A DNA stretch of 64,000 nucleotides from Empedobacter stercoris (GTDB taxonomy: Bacteria > Bacteroidota > Bacteroidia > Flavobacteriales > Weeksellaceae). Positions 7,284 through 16,005 of the stretch are shown here, one piece after another; the first letter of the stretch is position 1, and each line of letters opens with the position of its first letter. A program made the translations under genes and the position numbers. The stretch is from assembly GCF_965137335.1 (NCBI RefSeq), contig NZ_CBCRZD010000008.1, one strand, 5' to 3'. The notes beneath the pieces were generated by a model that was not told the DNA's origin, searched no databases, and worked only from the letters and a program-made list of their open reading frames with translations.

Positions 7284-9542
7284 TTAGTCATTAATTTGTT
7301 TGTCAATATCGATATATAAACGAACTAATTTTTCGATTCTGTCAACCGTATATTCTACTTCTGTAAGGATAGTAAAATATAATGTCGAACTTTTTTGACT
7401 AACATTTTCTTGCTGTATACGTTCAATTTGATTATTCAATGCAATCGAAATTTTATTGTCAATCGATTGGCGCAATTTATCAAATGATTCCAATTCATTC
7501 AAATTGTTATTCGCAAAACTCTTGGAAGTATGATTTAATAATTTTTTGTACTCAATATTAATTGATTTTAAATCAATTAATTGTTCTTCGTTTAACTTAC
7601 GATGATTGTTATAGATATAGGTATGAATGGATGTGTTGATAAAATTGATACTCGTCGTGATATTTTGTAAATAGCCAAAAGATTGTACGAATACTTTACA
7701 CGAGTTAATATTCTCTCTATCCATATCACGCAAAATACGATAGAAATTAGATTTTAATTCTTCGATAGAACTGATTAATTTCTTGATTTTCTTTTTATTT
7801 TCTGCTGCGTGCGTTAGGTTTTCAAATTCGATTCCGCGAATACTTAATTCAAAACTATATGCTGATTTTGATAAAGCTTTGCTGATCTGTTTTTTGTTTT
7901 TCGTAAAGATTTTTTGAATAGAATCAATATCTTCTTCTGTAAAACTGATGATAATTTCCTCTTTTTCCTTCTTCTTTTTCTTGTAGCTTTGATTTGATTT
8001 GAATAAGATAAATCCTAATAACAAAATCATTCCGATAATACCGTACGCTTGTCCAAAGAACATAATTACGGCAACAATAGCAGCCATTGTGAATGCAGAA
8101 ATTCCAGTTAAAAACCATCCTCCAATAACGTTGAATACTCCTGCTACACGGAAAACAGCACTATCCCTATCCCATGCACGGTCTGCAAATGATGAACCCA
8201 TTGCAACCATAAAAGTAACGTAAGTTGTAGATAAAGGTAACTTCATCGATGTTCCGATCGAAATTAAGATTGAAGCGACAATTAAATTGATTGAAGCACG
8301 AATCATATCAAAAGCTTCTTCATCAGTTGTTTGATCTTTGATAGAAAGATTTTTTTTCGGATTTTCGAAACGTTTGTCTACTTTTAATTGCAATGATTTA
8401 GGTAAAATTTTATCAATCAAACCTCCTAATATAATTACAGCTCGAACAATTCCACGTGATAAGAAGTTGGGTTTAAATTTTTCTTCTCCGTCGTTTTGTT
8501 TACTTAAATTAAGTTCTGTTTCAATTACATTTCGTGCTTTCTTCGATGTCCAAAGTGTTACAATCATGATAAGACCTGCAATTACTAAATAGTAGGACGG
8601 AGCAACAATATCATTATTTGCTAAATCTCCCATCATAAATCCTGTTGGATCTGTAACGCCAGAGGCTGTGAAAATATCGTAAGACTGAATAGCGGCAATT
8701 GGTACACCAATAAAGTTAACCAAATCATTTCCAGCAAAAGCTAAAGCTAATGCGAATGTCCCGATAAGGATAATGATTCGTAAAACATTGACTTTAAAGT
8801 AGATTAAAGTTTGTGAAACAATTGTCCATAAAACAAAATTAATTCCGATCAATAAAATTTGATTAGCTGAAATCCAACTTTTAATATCTCCACTTAAGAA
8901 GGTTAAGTTTTTAGCTCCTTTGATTAATAAGAAAAATGAAATTGCTGTAATTGCAATTCCTCCAAAAATTCCTCCATATTTTTTGATGCGAGCTTCTGAG
9001 TTGAATGTAAAGATTAAACGTGTGATGTATTGTATAATTGAACCTAATAAAAAAGATAAAAAGACAGAAAGTATAATGCTAAAAACAATTTCAGATGCTT
9101 TTTCTGTATTGATATAATTAAGTATTGTAATGAATGAGTCGTCATTTGTAATAACTTTTATTAAAGCTAAGCAGGTTGCAGCGCCTAATAATTCGAAGAT
9201 AATAGAAACGGTTGTTGAAGTAGGAAAACCAATGTAGTTAAATAAATCTAAAAGAATAACATCGGCTATCATCACTGCCAAGAAAATAATCATTACATCG
9301 TAAAATGTAAACATGGAGGGAGTGAAAATCCCACTTCGGGCAATTTCCATCATTCCACTTGAAAAAACTGCACCAATCAGTAAACCGAATGATGCGATTA
9401 TCATAATTGTTCTAAAACTTGCAGCTTTAGATCCTATCGCTGAATTTAAAAAATTAACAGCATCATTACTAACTCCTACCATAATGTCTAAAATGGCTAA
9501 TAGAACGACTGTGACAAGGATAATGATAAATATGAGTTCCAT
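7284..9542 (-). CDS. Large PiT-type phosphate transporter with C-terminal PhoU-like helical domain
   Basis: This 752-residue protein is about twice the size of the two short PiT copies. Residues 1-500 form a hydrophobic permease with divergent PiT signatures GVSNDAVNFLNSAIG and FAGNDLVNFIGVPIAA. The loops FPTSTTVS and LPLSTTYV correspond to SSSHT and VSTTH of ordinary PiT proteins. Residues from about 510 to the end are hydrophilic, Lys-rich helices resembling a fused DUF47/PhoU regulatory module. Such fused forms are typical of Bacteroidota. The gene is transcribed towards the DUF47-PiT operon with an 84-nt gap. Transport of phosphate is inferred from family and context. Confidence 0.85.
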   Translation of the reverse strand: MELIFIIILVTVVLLAILDIMVGVSNDAVNFLNSAIGSKAASFRTIMIIASFGLLIGAVFSSGMMEIARSGIFTPSMFTFYDVMIIFLAVMIADVILLDLFNYIGFPTSTTVSIIFELLGAATCLALIKVITNDDSFITILNYINTEKASEIVFSIILSVFLSFLLGSIIQYITRLIFTFNSEARIKKYGGIFGGIAITAISFFLLIKGAKNLTFLSGDIKSWISANQILLIGINFVLWTIVSQTLIYFKVNVLRIIILIGTFALALAFAGNDLVNFIGVPIAAIQSYDIFTASGVTDPTGFMMGDLANNDIVAPSYYLVIAGLIMIVTLWTSKKARNVIETELNLSKQNDGEEKFKPNFLSRGIVRAVIILGGLIDKILPKSLQLKVDKRFENPKKNLSIKDQTTDEEAFDMIRASINLIVASILISIGTSMKLPLSTTYVTFMVAMGSSFADRAWDRDSAVFRVAGVFNVIGGWFLTGISAFTMAAIVAVIMFFGQAYGIIGMILLLGFILFKSNQSYKKKKKEKEEIIISFTEEDIDSIQKIFTKNKKQISKALSKSAYSFELSIRGIEFENLTHAAENKKKIKKLISSIEELKSNFYRILRDMDRENINSCKVFVQSFGYLQNITTSINFINTSIHTYIYNNHRKLNEEQLIDLKSINIEYKKLLNHTSKSFANNNLNELESFDKLRQSIDNKISIALNNQIERIQQENVSQKSSTLYFTILTEVEYTVDRIEKLVRLYIDIDKQIND

Positions 9543-9682
9543 GAAAATGTTTTAAAAATACATAAAGTGCAAAATTCTATGTTTTATTTATATTTAATGT
9601 TAATTAATTGTTACTAATGTAAATTTAACTCTAAATATTTTTTTAAAAGTATCAAAATCAATAGAAAAAAACGAAATATATT

Positions 9683-9711
9683 TTGTTTTTGAAAAATTAA
9701 TTGTAGATTTG
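9683..9711 (+). promoter_or_regulatory. Promoter of the rpsL-rpsG-fusA-rpsJ unit
   Basis: TTG (9683-9685), 18 nt, then TAGATTTG (9704-9711) is a near-perfect Bacteroidota housekeeping promoter. The sequence after it (GCATGC) closely matches the one after the rplC promoter. Confidence 0.8.
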
Positions 9712-9714
9712 CAT

Positions 9715-9729
9715 GCCCAAAAAATGGGT
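9715..9729 (+). promoter_or_regulatory. Small 5'-terminal leader hairpin before rpsL
   Basis: GCCCA (9715-9719) can pair with TGGGT (9725-9729) around an A-loop, right at the predicted 5' end of the transcript. It is only five base pairs, so it may be an mRNA-stabilising stem rather than a regulator. Confidence 0.35.
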
Positions 9730-9760
9730 TTAATCCAAATTTAAAAGGAAATTTATTAGT

Positions 9761-10144
9761 ATGCCAACAATTCAACAATTAGTTAGAAAAGGTAGAAAAA
9801 AACTAACCAAGAAGAGTAAATCGGCTGCATTGGAATCATGTCCACAACGCCGCGGTGTTTGTACACGTGTTTACACTACAACTCCTAAGAAACCTAACTC
9901 AGCAATGCGTAAAGTTGCTCGTGTTAGATTAACAAACGGGAAAGAAGTTAACGCGTACATCGGTGGTGAAGGTCATAATCTTCAAGAGCACTCGATAGTA
10001 TTGGTTAGAGGAGGTAGAGTTAAAGATTTACCAGGTGTGCGTTACCACATTGTACGTGGAGCGTTAGATACTGCGGGAGTAAACGGACGTACTCAACGTA
10101 GAAGTAAGTATGGAGCGAAACGTCCTAAAGATGCTAAAAAATAA
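9761..10144 (+). CDS. rpsL: 30S ribosomal protein S12
   Basis: S12 sits at the decoding centre of the small subunit and controls accuracy. The 127-residue protein has the universal CPQRRGVCTRVYTTTPKKPNS segment (split here by position: Cys27 to Ser47). Lys43 and Lys88 are both wild type, so no rpsL-type streptomycin resistance is expected. It is the first gene of the str-type unit, 50 nt after the -7 box. rpsG follows after 12 nt. The start is preceded by an A/T-rich leader with no convincing Shine-Dalgarno. Confidence 0.98.
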   Translation: MPTIQQLVRKGRKKLTKKSKSAALESCPQRRGVCTRVYTTTPKKPNSAMRKVARVRLTNGKEVNAYIGGEGHNLQEHSIVLVRGGRVKDLPGVRYHIVRGALDTAGVNGRTQRRSKYGAKRPKDAKK

Positions 10145-10156
10145 ATTTAAGGTAAG

Positions 10157-10633
10157 ATGAGAAAGACAAGAGCTAAAAAAAGACCTTTACTTCCGGATCC
10201 TAAATTTAATGATCAGTTAGTAACTCGTTTCGTAAACAACTTAATGTACGACGGAAAAAAATCTGTAGCATTCAAAATCTTTTATGATGCGTTAGAAATC
10301 GTAGATTCTCGCAAAGAAGATGCTGAAAAAACTTCATTAGACATTTGGAAAGAAGCATTATCTAATGTAATGCCTCACGTAGAAGTACGTTCTCGCCGTG
10401 TTGGTGGAGCTACATTCCAAATTCCAATGGAAATTCGCCCAGATCGTAAAATTTCAACAGCAATGAAATGGTTAATCAAATATTCTCGTAATAGAAACGA
10501 GAAATCGATGGCTCAAAAATTAGCTGGAGAAATTATTGCAGCTGCTAAAGAAGAAGGATCTGCCGTTAAAAAACGTCAAGATACTCACAAAATGGCAGAA
10601 GCTAACAAAGCATTCTCTCACTTTAGATTCTAA
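10157..10633 (+). CDS. rpsG: 30S ribosomal protein S7
   Basis: S7 is a primary 16S rRNA binding protein that organises the 30S head near the E site. The 158-residue length is normal, and the conserved MRKTRAKKR start and VGGATFQIPMEIRPDR loop are present. In E. coli S7 represses translation of the str operon. Whether it does so here is unknown, and the rpsL-rpsG spacer of 12 nt is too short for the E. coli-type site. It is followed 6 nt later by fusA. Confidence 0.98.
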   Translation: MRKTRAKKRPLLPDPKFNDQLVTRFVNNLMYDGKKSVAFKIFYDALEIVDSRKEDAEKTSLDIWKEALSNVMPHVEVRSRRVGGATFQIPMEIRPDRKISTAMKWLIKYSRNRNEKSMAQKLAGEIIAAAKEEGSAVKKRQDTHKMAEANKAFSHFRF

Positions 10634-10639
10634 TACACG

Positions 10640-12763
10640 ATGGCAAGAGATTTAAAATACACAAGAAATATTGGTATTGCTGCGCACATCGATGCAGGAA
10701 AAACTACAACAACAGAACGTATCTTATTCTATTCAGGTAAGAATCACAAATTAGGAGAAACTCACGAAGGATCTGCTACAACTGACTGGATGGAACAAGA
10801 GGCAGAAAGAGGTATTACAATTACTTCTGCAGCTGTTACAGTTGATTGGACATTCCCAACAGAACAAGGTAAACCATTACCAGACGCTAAAGGGTACCAC
10901 TTTAATATTATCGACACTCCTGGTCACGTTGACTTTACAGTAGAGGTAAACCGTTCTTTGCGCGTTTTAGACGGTTTAGTTTTCTTATTTTCAGCAGTAG
11001 ATGGAGTTGAACCTCAGTCTGAAACAAACTGGCGTTTAGCAGATAACTACAAAGTTCCTCGTTTAGGTTTCGTTAACAAAATGGACCGTCAAGGAGCTGA
11101 CTTCTTAAATGTTTGTCGTCAAGTACGTGAAATGTTAGGGTCAAATGCTGTTCCTATCGTTTTGCCAATCGGTGACGAAGCAGATTTTAAAGGAGTTGTA
11201 GATTTAATTAAAAACCGTGCAATTGTATGGCATGATGAGAATCATGGTTCTACATTTGATGTTGTTGAAATCCCAGCTGATATGGTTGACGATGTAAGAC
11301 AATTCCGTGGTCAATTAATCGAAGAAATTGCTGCATACGATGAGAACTTATTAGAAAAGTATATGGAGGACGAAAACTCTATTACTGAAGAAGAAGTTCA
11401 CACTGCATTACGTGCTGCAACATTAGATATGTCTATTATTCCAATGACTTGTGGATCTTCGTTCAAAAACAAAGGTGTACAATTCATGTTAGATGCTGTT
11501 TGTCGTTACTTACCATCTCCAATGGATAAAGAAGCAATTCCAGGGACAGATCCAAAAACTGATGAAGAAATTTCAAGAAAACCATCTGTAGATGAGCCGT
11601 TCTCAGCATTAGCATTTAAAATTGCTACTGACCCATTCGTAGGTCGTTTAGCTTTCTTCCGTGCTTATTCTGGACACTTAGATGCAGGTTCATACGTGTT
11701 AAATACTCGTTCTGGTAATAAAGAACGTATTTCTCGTATCTTCCAAATGCACGCTCAAAAACAAGAGCCAATCGAGTACATCGAAGCTGGTGACATTGGA
11801 GCTGCAGTAGGATTCAAAGACATTAAAACAGGAGATACTTTATGTGACGAAAAAGCACCTATCGTATTAGAGTCTATGGACTTCCCAGATCCAGTAATTG
11901 GTATCGCAGTTGAGCCTAAAACAAAAGCAGACGTTGATAAATTAGGTATGGCTTTAGCTAAATTAGCTGAAGAAGACCCAACATTCCAAGTAAAAACTGA
12001 TGAGGCTTCAGGTCAAACAGTTATTTCTGGTATGGGTGAGTTACACTTAGACATCATCGTTGACCGTTTAAAACGTGAATTCAAAGTAGAGGTTAACCAA
12101 GGTGAACCTCAAGTAGAGTACAAAGAATCATTCTCAAGACCAGCAGATCACCGTGAAGTTTACAAAAAACAATCTGGTGGACGTGGTAAATTTGCTGATA
12201 TCGTTTTCACAATGGGACCAGCAGATGAAGGTAAAACAGGTTTAGAATTCGTTTCTGAGATTAAAGGTGGTAACGTTCCAAAAGAATTTATCCCTTCTAT
12301 TGAGAAAGGTTTCAAAGCTGCAATGAAGAATGGACCTTTAGCAGGATTCGAAATGGATTCGTTAAAAGTTACTTTAAAAGATGGATCTTTCCACCCTGTG
12401 GATTCTGACCAATTATCTTTCGAGTTAGCTGCTCAAATGGGTTACAAAGCTGCTGCTAAAGCTGCAGGTGCTCAAATTTTAGAGCCTATCATGAAGTTAG
12501 AGGTTTTAACTCCAGAAGAAAACATGGGTGACATCGTTGGTGACTTGAACAGAAGACGTGGACAAGTTTCTGGTATGGATGATAGAAATAACGCAAAAGT
12601 TATTAAAGCTATGGTTCCATTAGCAGAAATGTTCGGATACGTAACATCATTACGTACATTATCTTCTGGTCGTGCTACATCGACTATGGAATTCGATCAC
12701 TATGCTCCAGCGCCAACAAACGTGGCTGAAGCTGTAATCGCTAAAGCAAAAGGTAACGCTTAA
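10640..12763 (+). CDS. fusA: Translation elongation factor G
   Basis: EF-G is the cytosolic GTPase that drives ribosomal translocation and, with RRF, recycling. The 707-residue protein has the P-loop AHIDAGKTTTTERIL (residues 15-29), DTPGHVDFT, the NKMDRQGAD specificity motif, and domains II-V including GMGELHLDI and the C-terminal LRTLSSGRAT. There is a 6-nt spacer to rpsG and a 10-nt spacer to rpsJ, which confirms the operon. It is the only EF-G copy in the window. Confidence 0.98.
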   Translation: MARDLKYTRNIGIAAHIDAGKTTTTERILFYSGKNHKLGETHEGSATTDWMEQEAERGITITSAAVTVDWTFPTEQGKPLPDAKGYHFNIIDTPGHVDFTVEVNRSLRVLDGLVFLFSAVDGVEPQSETNWRLADNYKVPRLGFVNKMDRQGADFLNVCRQVREMLGSNAVPIVLPIGDEADFKGVVDLIKNRAIVWHDENHGSTFDVVEIPADMVDDVRQFRGQLIEEIAAYDENLLEKYMEDENSITEEEVHTALRAATLDMSIIPMTCGSSFKNKGVQFMLDAVCRYLPSPMDKEAIPGTDPKTDEEISRKPSVDEPFSALAFKIATDPFVGRLAFFRAYSGHLDAGSYVLNTRSGNKERISRIFQMHAQKQEPIEYIEAGDIGAAVGFKDIKTGDTLCDEKAPIVLESMDFPDPVIGIAVEPKTKADVDKLGMALAKLAEEDPTFQVKTDEASGQTVISGMGELHLDIIVDRLKREFKVEVNQGEPQVEYKESFSRPADHREVYKKQSGGRGKFADIVFTMGPADEGKTGLEFVSEIKGGNVPKEFIPSIEKGFKAAMKNGPLAGFEMDSLKVTLKDGSFHPVDSDQLSFELAAQMGYKAAAKAAGAQILEPIMKLEVLTPEENMGDIVGDLNRRRGQVSGMDDRNNAKVIKAMVPLAEMFGYVTSLRTLSSGRATSTMEFDHYAPAPTNVAEAVIAKAKGNA

Positions 12764-12773
12764 TTCAAGAAAA

Positions 12774-13079
12774 ATGAGTCAAAAAATTAGAATAAAATTA
12801 AAATCTTACGATTATTCTTTAGTTGATAAATCAGCTGAAAAAATCGTAAAAACTGTTAAAGCGACAGGAGCTGTTGTGAATGGTCCTATTCCATTACCAA
12901 CTCACAAAAGAATCTTTACAGTTTTAAGATCTCCACACGTAAACAAAAAATCTCGTGAGCAATTTCAATTATCAGCTCACAAAAGATTATTAGACATCTA
13001 TTCATCTTCATCTAAAACAGTTGATGCTTTGATGAAATTAGAATTACCTAGTGGTGTTGAAGTAGAAATTAAAGTGTAG
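12774..13079 (+). CDS. rpsJ: 30S ribosomal protein S10
   Basis: S10 (101 residues) is a 30S head protein and, in many bacteria, the NusE antitermination factor. Conserved features include the N-terminal KIRIKLKSYD and GPIPLPTHK. It belongs to the str-type unit here and is followed by a strong terminator. It is therefore transcriptionally separated from rplC, unlike the E. coli S10 operon, where rpsJ leads the operon. Confidence 0.97.
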   Translation: MSQKIRIKLKSYDYSLVDKSAEKIVKTVKATGAVVNGPIPLPTHKRIFTVLRSPHVNKKSREQFQLSAHKRLLDIYSSSSKTVDALMKLELPSGVEVEIKV

Positions 13080-13103
13080 TTAAACAACGCTTTAAATAAA
13101 TAT

Positions 13104-13137
13104 AAGCCTCGAGACGTGCACATCTCGAGGCTTTTTT
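13104..13137 (+). terminator. Terminator after rpsJ
   Basis: Eleven-base GC-rich arms AAGCCTCGAGA (13104-13114) and TCTCGAGGCTT (13123-13133), with loop CGTGCACA, are followed by a T-run. It marks the end of the first ribosomal transcription unit. Confidence 0.92.
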
Positions 13138-13214
13138 GTAAGATATATTTGGAATCAGTTTTTAACATTGTTTTTCTCGGTTTGTAATCTTTTGAAAAAT
13201 AATTAATTGAAAGT

Positions 13215-13244
13215 TTGTGGTTTACAAAATAATTCTTACATTTG
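13215..13244 (+). promoter_or_regulatory. Promoter of the rplC-rpsN unit
   Basis: TTG (13215-13217), exactly 19 nt, then TACATTTG (13237-13244) is a textbook Bacteroidota promoter. It lies about 80 nt after the rpsJ terminator and 85 nt before rplC. Confidence 0.85.
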
Positions 13245-13251
13245 CATGCTA

Positions 13252-13298
13252 ATTTTAGAGAAGATCTCTAGTGTTCGAAAGTGCACATTCTCTAAAAT
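13252..13298 (+). ncRNA. Structured 5' leader of rplC-rplD, candidate ribosomal-protein autoregulatory element
   Basis: Eleven-base perfect arms ATTTTAGAGAA (13252-13262) and TTCTCTAAAAT (13288-13298) enclose an asymmetric loop of 8 nt. Inside is a small hairpin closed by GTGT (13271-13274) with GCAC (13283-13286). The segment AGAGA (13257-13261) can pair instead with the nearer TCTCT (13265-13269), which gives a competing fold. The structure begins within a few bases of the predicted transcription start and lies 31 nt before the rplC ATG. The pairing is visible in the sequence. Regulation, for example by L4 or L3, is inferred. Confidence 0.55.
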
Positions 13299-13329
13299 AA
13301 TAAACAAATTATTAACATATTTTAATCAA

Positions 13330-13959
13330 ATGTCAGGTATCATTGGTAAAAAAATCGCGATGACTAGCTTATTTGATGAGAACGGGAAAAATATTCCTGT
13401 GACTATCGTAGAAGCTGGGCCATGTGTGGTTACTCAAGTCAGAACCGTAGAGAAAGATGGGTACGTTGCTGCTCAACTTGGTTTCGATGACGCAAAAGAA
13501 AAAAACACGACTAATGCTTTAAAAGGTCACTTTAAAAAAGCAGGAACTACTCCAAAACGTAAGTTAGTTGAGTTTTACGGTGAAGAATTCGTAAACTCTT
13601 TAACATTAGGAGGAGAAGTTAACGTTGAGTTATTCAACGAAGGAGAATTTGTAAGTGTTACAGGTACTTCAAAAGGAAAAGGTTTCCAAGGTGTAGTTAA
13701 ACGTCATGGTTTCGGTGGGGTAGGTCAAGCTACACACGGTCAACATAACCGTTTAAGAGCTCCAGGTTCTATCGGTGCTGGTTCAGATCCATCTCGTGTA
13801 TTCAAAGGAATGCGTATGGCTGGAAGAATGGGTGGTAAACAAGTTACTGTTCAGAACTTAAAAGTACTTAAAGTGGATACTGAGAAAAATCTTTTAATTG
13901 TTAAAGGTGCTATCCCAGGTCCTAAAAATTCATACGTAATCGTTAGAAGATGGAAGTAG
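13330..13959 (+). CDS. rplC: 50S ribosomal protein L3
   Basis: L3 is an early assembly protein of the large subunit whose long loop reaches the peptidyl transferase centre. The 209-residue form starting MSGIIGKKIAMTSLF is the normal length and start. An in-frame ATG at 13207 would run through the promoter and leader hairpin and is rejected. The GFQGVVKRHGFGG and GSIGAGSDPSRVFKG segments are conserved. The stop overlaps the rplD start by 10 nt, so L3 and L4 are probably translationally coupled. Confidence 0.96.
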   Translation: MSGIIGKKIAMTSLFDENGKNIPVTIVEAGPCVVTQVRTVEKDGYVAAQLGFDDAKEKNTTNALKGHFKKAGTTPKRKLVEFYGEEFVNSLTLGGEVNVELFNEGEFVSVTGTSKGKGFQGVVKRHGFGGVGQATHGQHNRLRAPGSIGAGSDPSRVFKGMRMAGRMGGKQVTVQNLKVLKVDTEKNLLIVKGAIPGPKNSYVIVRRWK

Positions 13960-14579
13960 TAGTATTAAACATCAAAGGTCAAGAAACTGGAAGAACAGTA
14001 TCTTTAGACGAGGCAGTTTTCGGAATTGAGCCTTCTACACACACAGTGTACTTAGAAGTTAAGCAATATTTAGCAGCTCAACGCCAAGGAACTCACAAAG
14101 CAAAAGAAAGAGCTGAGATTGCGGGATCTACTCGTAAAATCAAAAAACAAAAAGGAACTGGTACAGCTCGTGCAGGTTCTATTAAATCTCCAGTGTTTAG
14201 AGGAGGAGGAAGAATTTTTGGGCCACGTCCAAGAAACTATTCTTTCAAATTAAATAAAGCACAAAAGAGATTAGCTAAAAAATCTGTGTTATCACAAAAA
14301 TTAGCTGAGAACGAAATCAAAGTTGTTGAGAACTTCTCATTTGAAGCTCCAAAAACGAAAGAGTTCAAAACAGTTTTAGCTGATTTAGGATTAGAGAACA
14401 CAAAATCTTTATTCGTATTAGGAGAGTCTAATAACAATGTATATTTATCTTCTCGTAACTTGCAAAAAGTTAAAGTTGTTACAACTGAGGAATTAAATGT
14501 ATTTGATTTAATCAATGCTTCTCAAATCGTATTTTTAGAAGGTTCTTTAGCAACAGTTCAAGAAAATTTAACAAAATAA
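13950..14579 (+). CDS. rplD: 50S ribosomal protein L4
   Basis: L4 (209 residues) lines the peptide exit tunnel. In E. coli it also represses its own operon through the S10 leader. The KQKGTGTARAGSIKSP and GGGRIFGPRPRNYSFKLNK segments are the conserved tunnel loop. The start overlaps the end of rplC by 10 nt. As the second gene behind the structured rplC leader, L4 is the natural candidate for a regulator acting on that leader. Confidence 0.97.
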   Translation: MEVVVLNIKGQETGRTVSLDEAVFGIEPSTHTVYLEVKQYLAAQRQGTHKAKERAEIAGSTRKIKKQKGTGTARAGSIKSPVFRGGGRIFGPRPRNYSFKLNKAQKRLAKKSVLSQKLAENEIKVVENFSFEAPKTKEFKTVLADLGLENTKSLFVLGESNNNVYLSSRNLQKVKVVTTEELNVFDLINASQIVFLEGSLATVQENLTK

Positions 14580-14589
14580 GACGAAGAAA

Positions 14590-14874
14590 ATGGGAATCAT
14601 AATTAAACCAGTAATTTCAGAAAAAGCTACAAATAACAGTGAGTTATTAGGGCAATATTCGTTTTATGTAGACACAAAAGCTAACAAAATTCAAATCAAA
14701 GATGCTGTAGAAAAAACGTACGGTGTATCTGTGGTTTCTGTTAGTACTTTAGTTTCTGCTCCAAAAGTGAAAACTCGTTACACAAAAACAGGTTTTCAAA
14801 CTGGAAAAACAAATAAGTTGAAAAAAGCGATCGTTAGCTTAGCTGAAGGTCAAGAAATAGAGTTGTTCGGATAA
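14590..14874 (+). CDS. rplW: 50S ribosomal protein L23
   Basis: L23 (94 residues) sits at the tunnel exit and is the docking site for trigger factor and SRP. It begins with the typical MGIIIKPVISEKAT and contains the positively charged KVKTRYTKTGFQTGK hairpin region. It is placed in canonical order between rplD (10-nt gap) and rplB (15-nt gap). Confidence 0.96.
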   Translation: MGIIIKPVISEKATNNSELLGQYSFYVDTKANKIQIKDAVEKTYGVSVVSVSTLVSAPKVKTRYTKTGFQTGKTNKLKKAIVSLAEGQEIELFG

Positions 14875-14889
14875 TTTAAGAATTAAAAA

Positions 14890-15714
14890 ATGTCAGTAAG
14901 AAAATTAAAACCTATCACCCCGGGACAACGTTTTAGAGTGGTTAATGAATTTGCGGCAGTAGACAAAGGTGCTAAGCCAGAAAAGACATTAGTTGAAGGA
15001 AAATCTAAATCGGGTGGACGTAACAACACTGGTAAAATGACAATGCGTTATATCGGTGGTGGACACAAACAAAAATATCGTATCATCGACTTCAAACGTG
15101 ATAAAGAAGGTGCTGCAACTGTAGAATCTGTACAATACGATCCAAACAGAACTGCATTCATCGCTTTATTATCTTATGAAGATGGTGAAAAACGTTACAT
15201 TATTGCTCAAAATGGTTTGAAAGCTGGACAAGTAATTGTTTCAGGAGATAACGTAGAACCAGAAGTAGGTAATGCTATGAAGCTTAAAAACATCCCATTA
15301 GGTACAGTAATCTCTTGTATTGAGTTACGTCCAGGGCAAGGAGCTGTTATGGCAAGAAGTGCAGGTACTTATGCTCAATTAGTTGCGCGTGATGGTAAAT
15401 ATGCTATCGTTAAGTTACCAAGTGGTGAATCAAGAATGATTTTAGTGGAGTGTAAAGCAACAGTAGGTGTTGTTTCTAACACAGATCATCAGTTAGAAGT
15501 TTCTGGTAAAGCAGGACGTTCAAGATGGCAAGGTCGTCGTCCAAGAACTCGTGCAATGGTTATGAACCCAGTTGATCACCCAATGGGTGGTGGTGAAGGT
15601 CGTGCGACAGGAGGTATCCCTCGTTCTCGTAACGGTATTCCAGCTAAAGGTTACAAAACTCGTGACAAAAAGAAAGCGTCTAACAAATATATTGTTGAAA
15701 GAAGAAAAAAATAA
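14890..15714 (+). CDS. rplB: 50S ribosomal protein L2
   Basis: L2 (274 residues) is essential for subunit association and peptidyl transfer. The conserved C-terminal region VDHPMGGGEGRATGG includes the His of the GGGEGR loop near the catalytic centre. The basic tail SRNGIPAKGYKTRDKKK is normal. It is followed after 3 nt by rpsS. Confidence 0.98.
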   Translation: MSVRKLKPITPGQRFRVVNEFAAVDKGAKPEKTLVEGKSKSGGRNNTGKMTMRYIGGGHKQKYRIIDFKRDKEGAATVESVQYDPNRTAFIALLSYEDGEKRYIIAQNGLKAGQVIVSGDNVEPEVGNAMKLKNIPLGTVISCIELRPGQGAVMARSAGTYAQLVARDGKYAIVKLPSGESRMILVECKATVGVVSNTDHQLEVSGKAGRSRWQGRRPRTRAMVMNPVDHPMGGGEGRATGGIPRSRNGIPAKGYKTRDKKKASNKYIVERRKK

Positions 15715-15717
15715 TTT

Positions 15718-15996
15718 ATGGCACGTTCATTAAAAAAAGGACCATTCATCCACTATAAATTAGAAAAGAAAGTTTTAGCTAACGTAGAAGCGGGTAGCAA
15801 AAACGTGATCAAAACATGGTCAAGAGCATCTATGATTTCTCCTGATTTTGTTGGTCAAACTATCGCAGTACATAACGGGAAACAATTTATCCCAGTTTAT
15901 GTAACTGAGAATATGGTAGGTCATAAATTAGGTGAGTTCGCTCCTACACGTACTTTTAGAGGTCATGCCGGAGCTAAAAACAAAGGAAAAAAATAG
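15718..15996 (+). CDS. rpsS: 30S ribosomal protein S19
   Basis: S19 (92 residues) binds 16S rRNA in the head with S13. The MARSLKKGPFIHYKL start and the FAPTRTFRGHAG segment are diagnostic. It sits in canonical order between rplB and rplV, with gaps of 3 and 9 nt. Confidence 0.97.
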   Translation: MARSLKKGPFIHYKLEKKVLANVEAGSKNVIKTWSRASMISPDFVGQTIAVHNGKQFIPVYVTENMVGHKLGEFAPTRTFRGHAGAKNKGKK

Positions 15997-16005
15997 TAGA
16001 AGGCC

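Noticed and set aside
9761..10144. Streptomycin resistance mutation in rpsL
   Set aside because: Lys43 and Lys88 are both the wild-type residues.
13207..13329. Extended N-terminus for L3
   Set aside because: The 41 extra residues would be translated from the promoter and leader hairpin, and L3 homologues start at MSGIIGKK.
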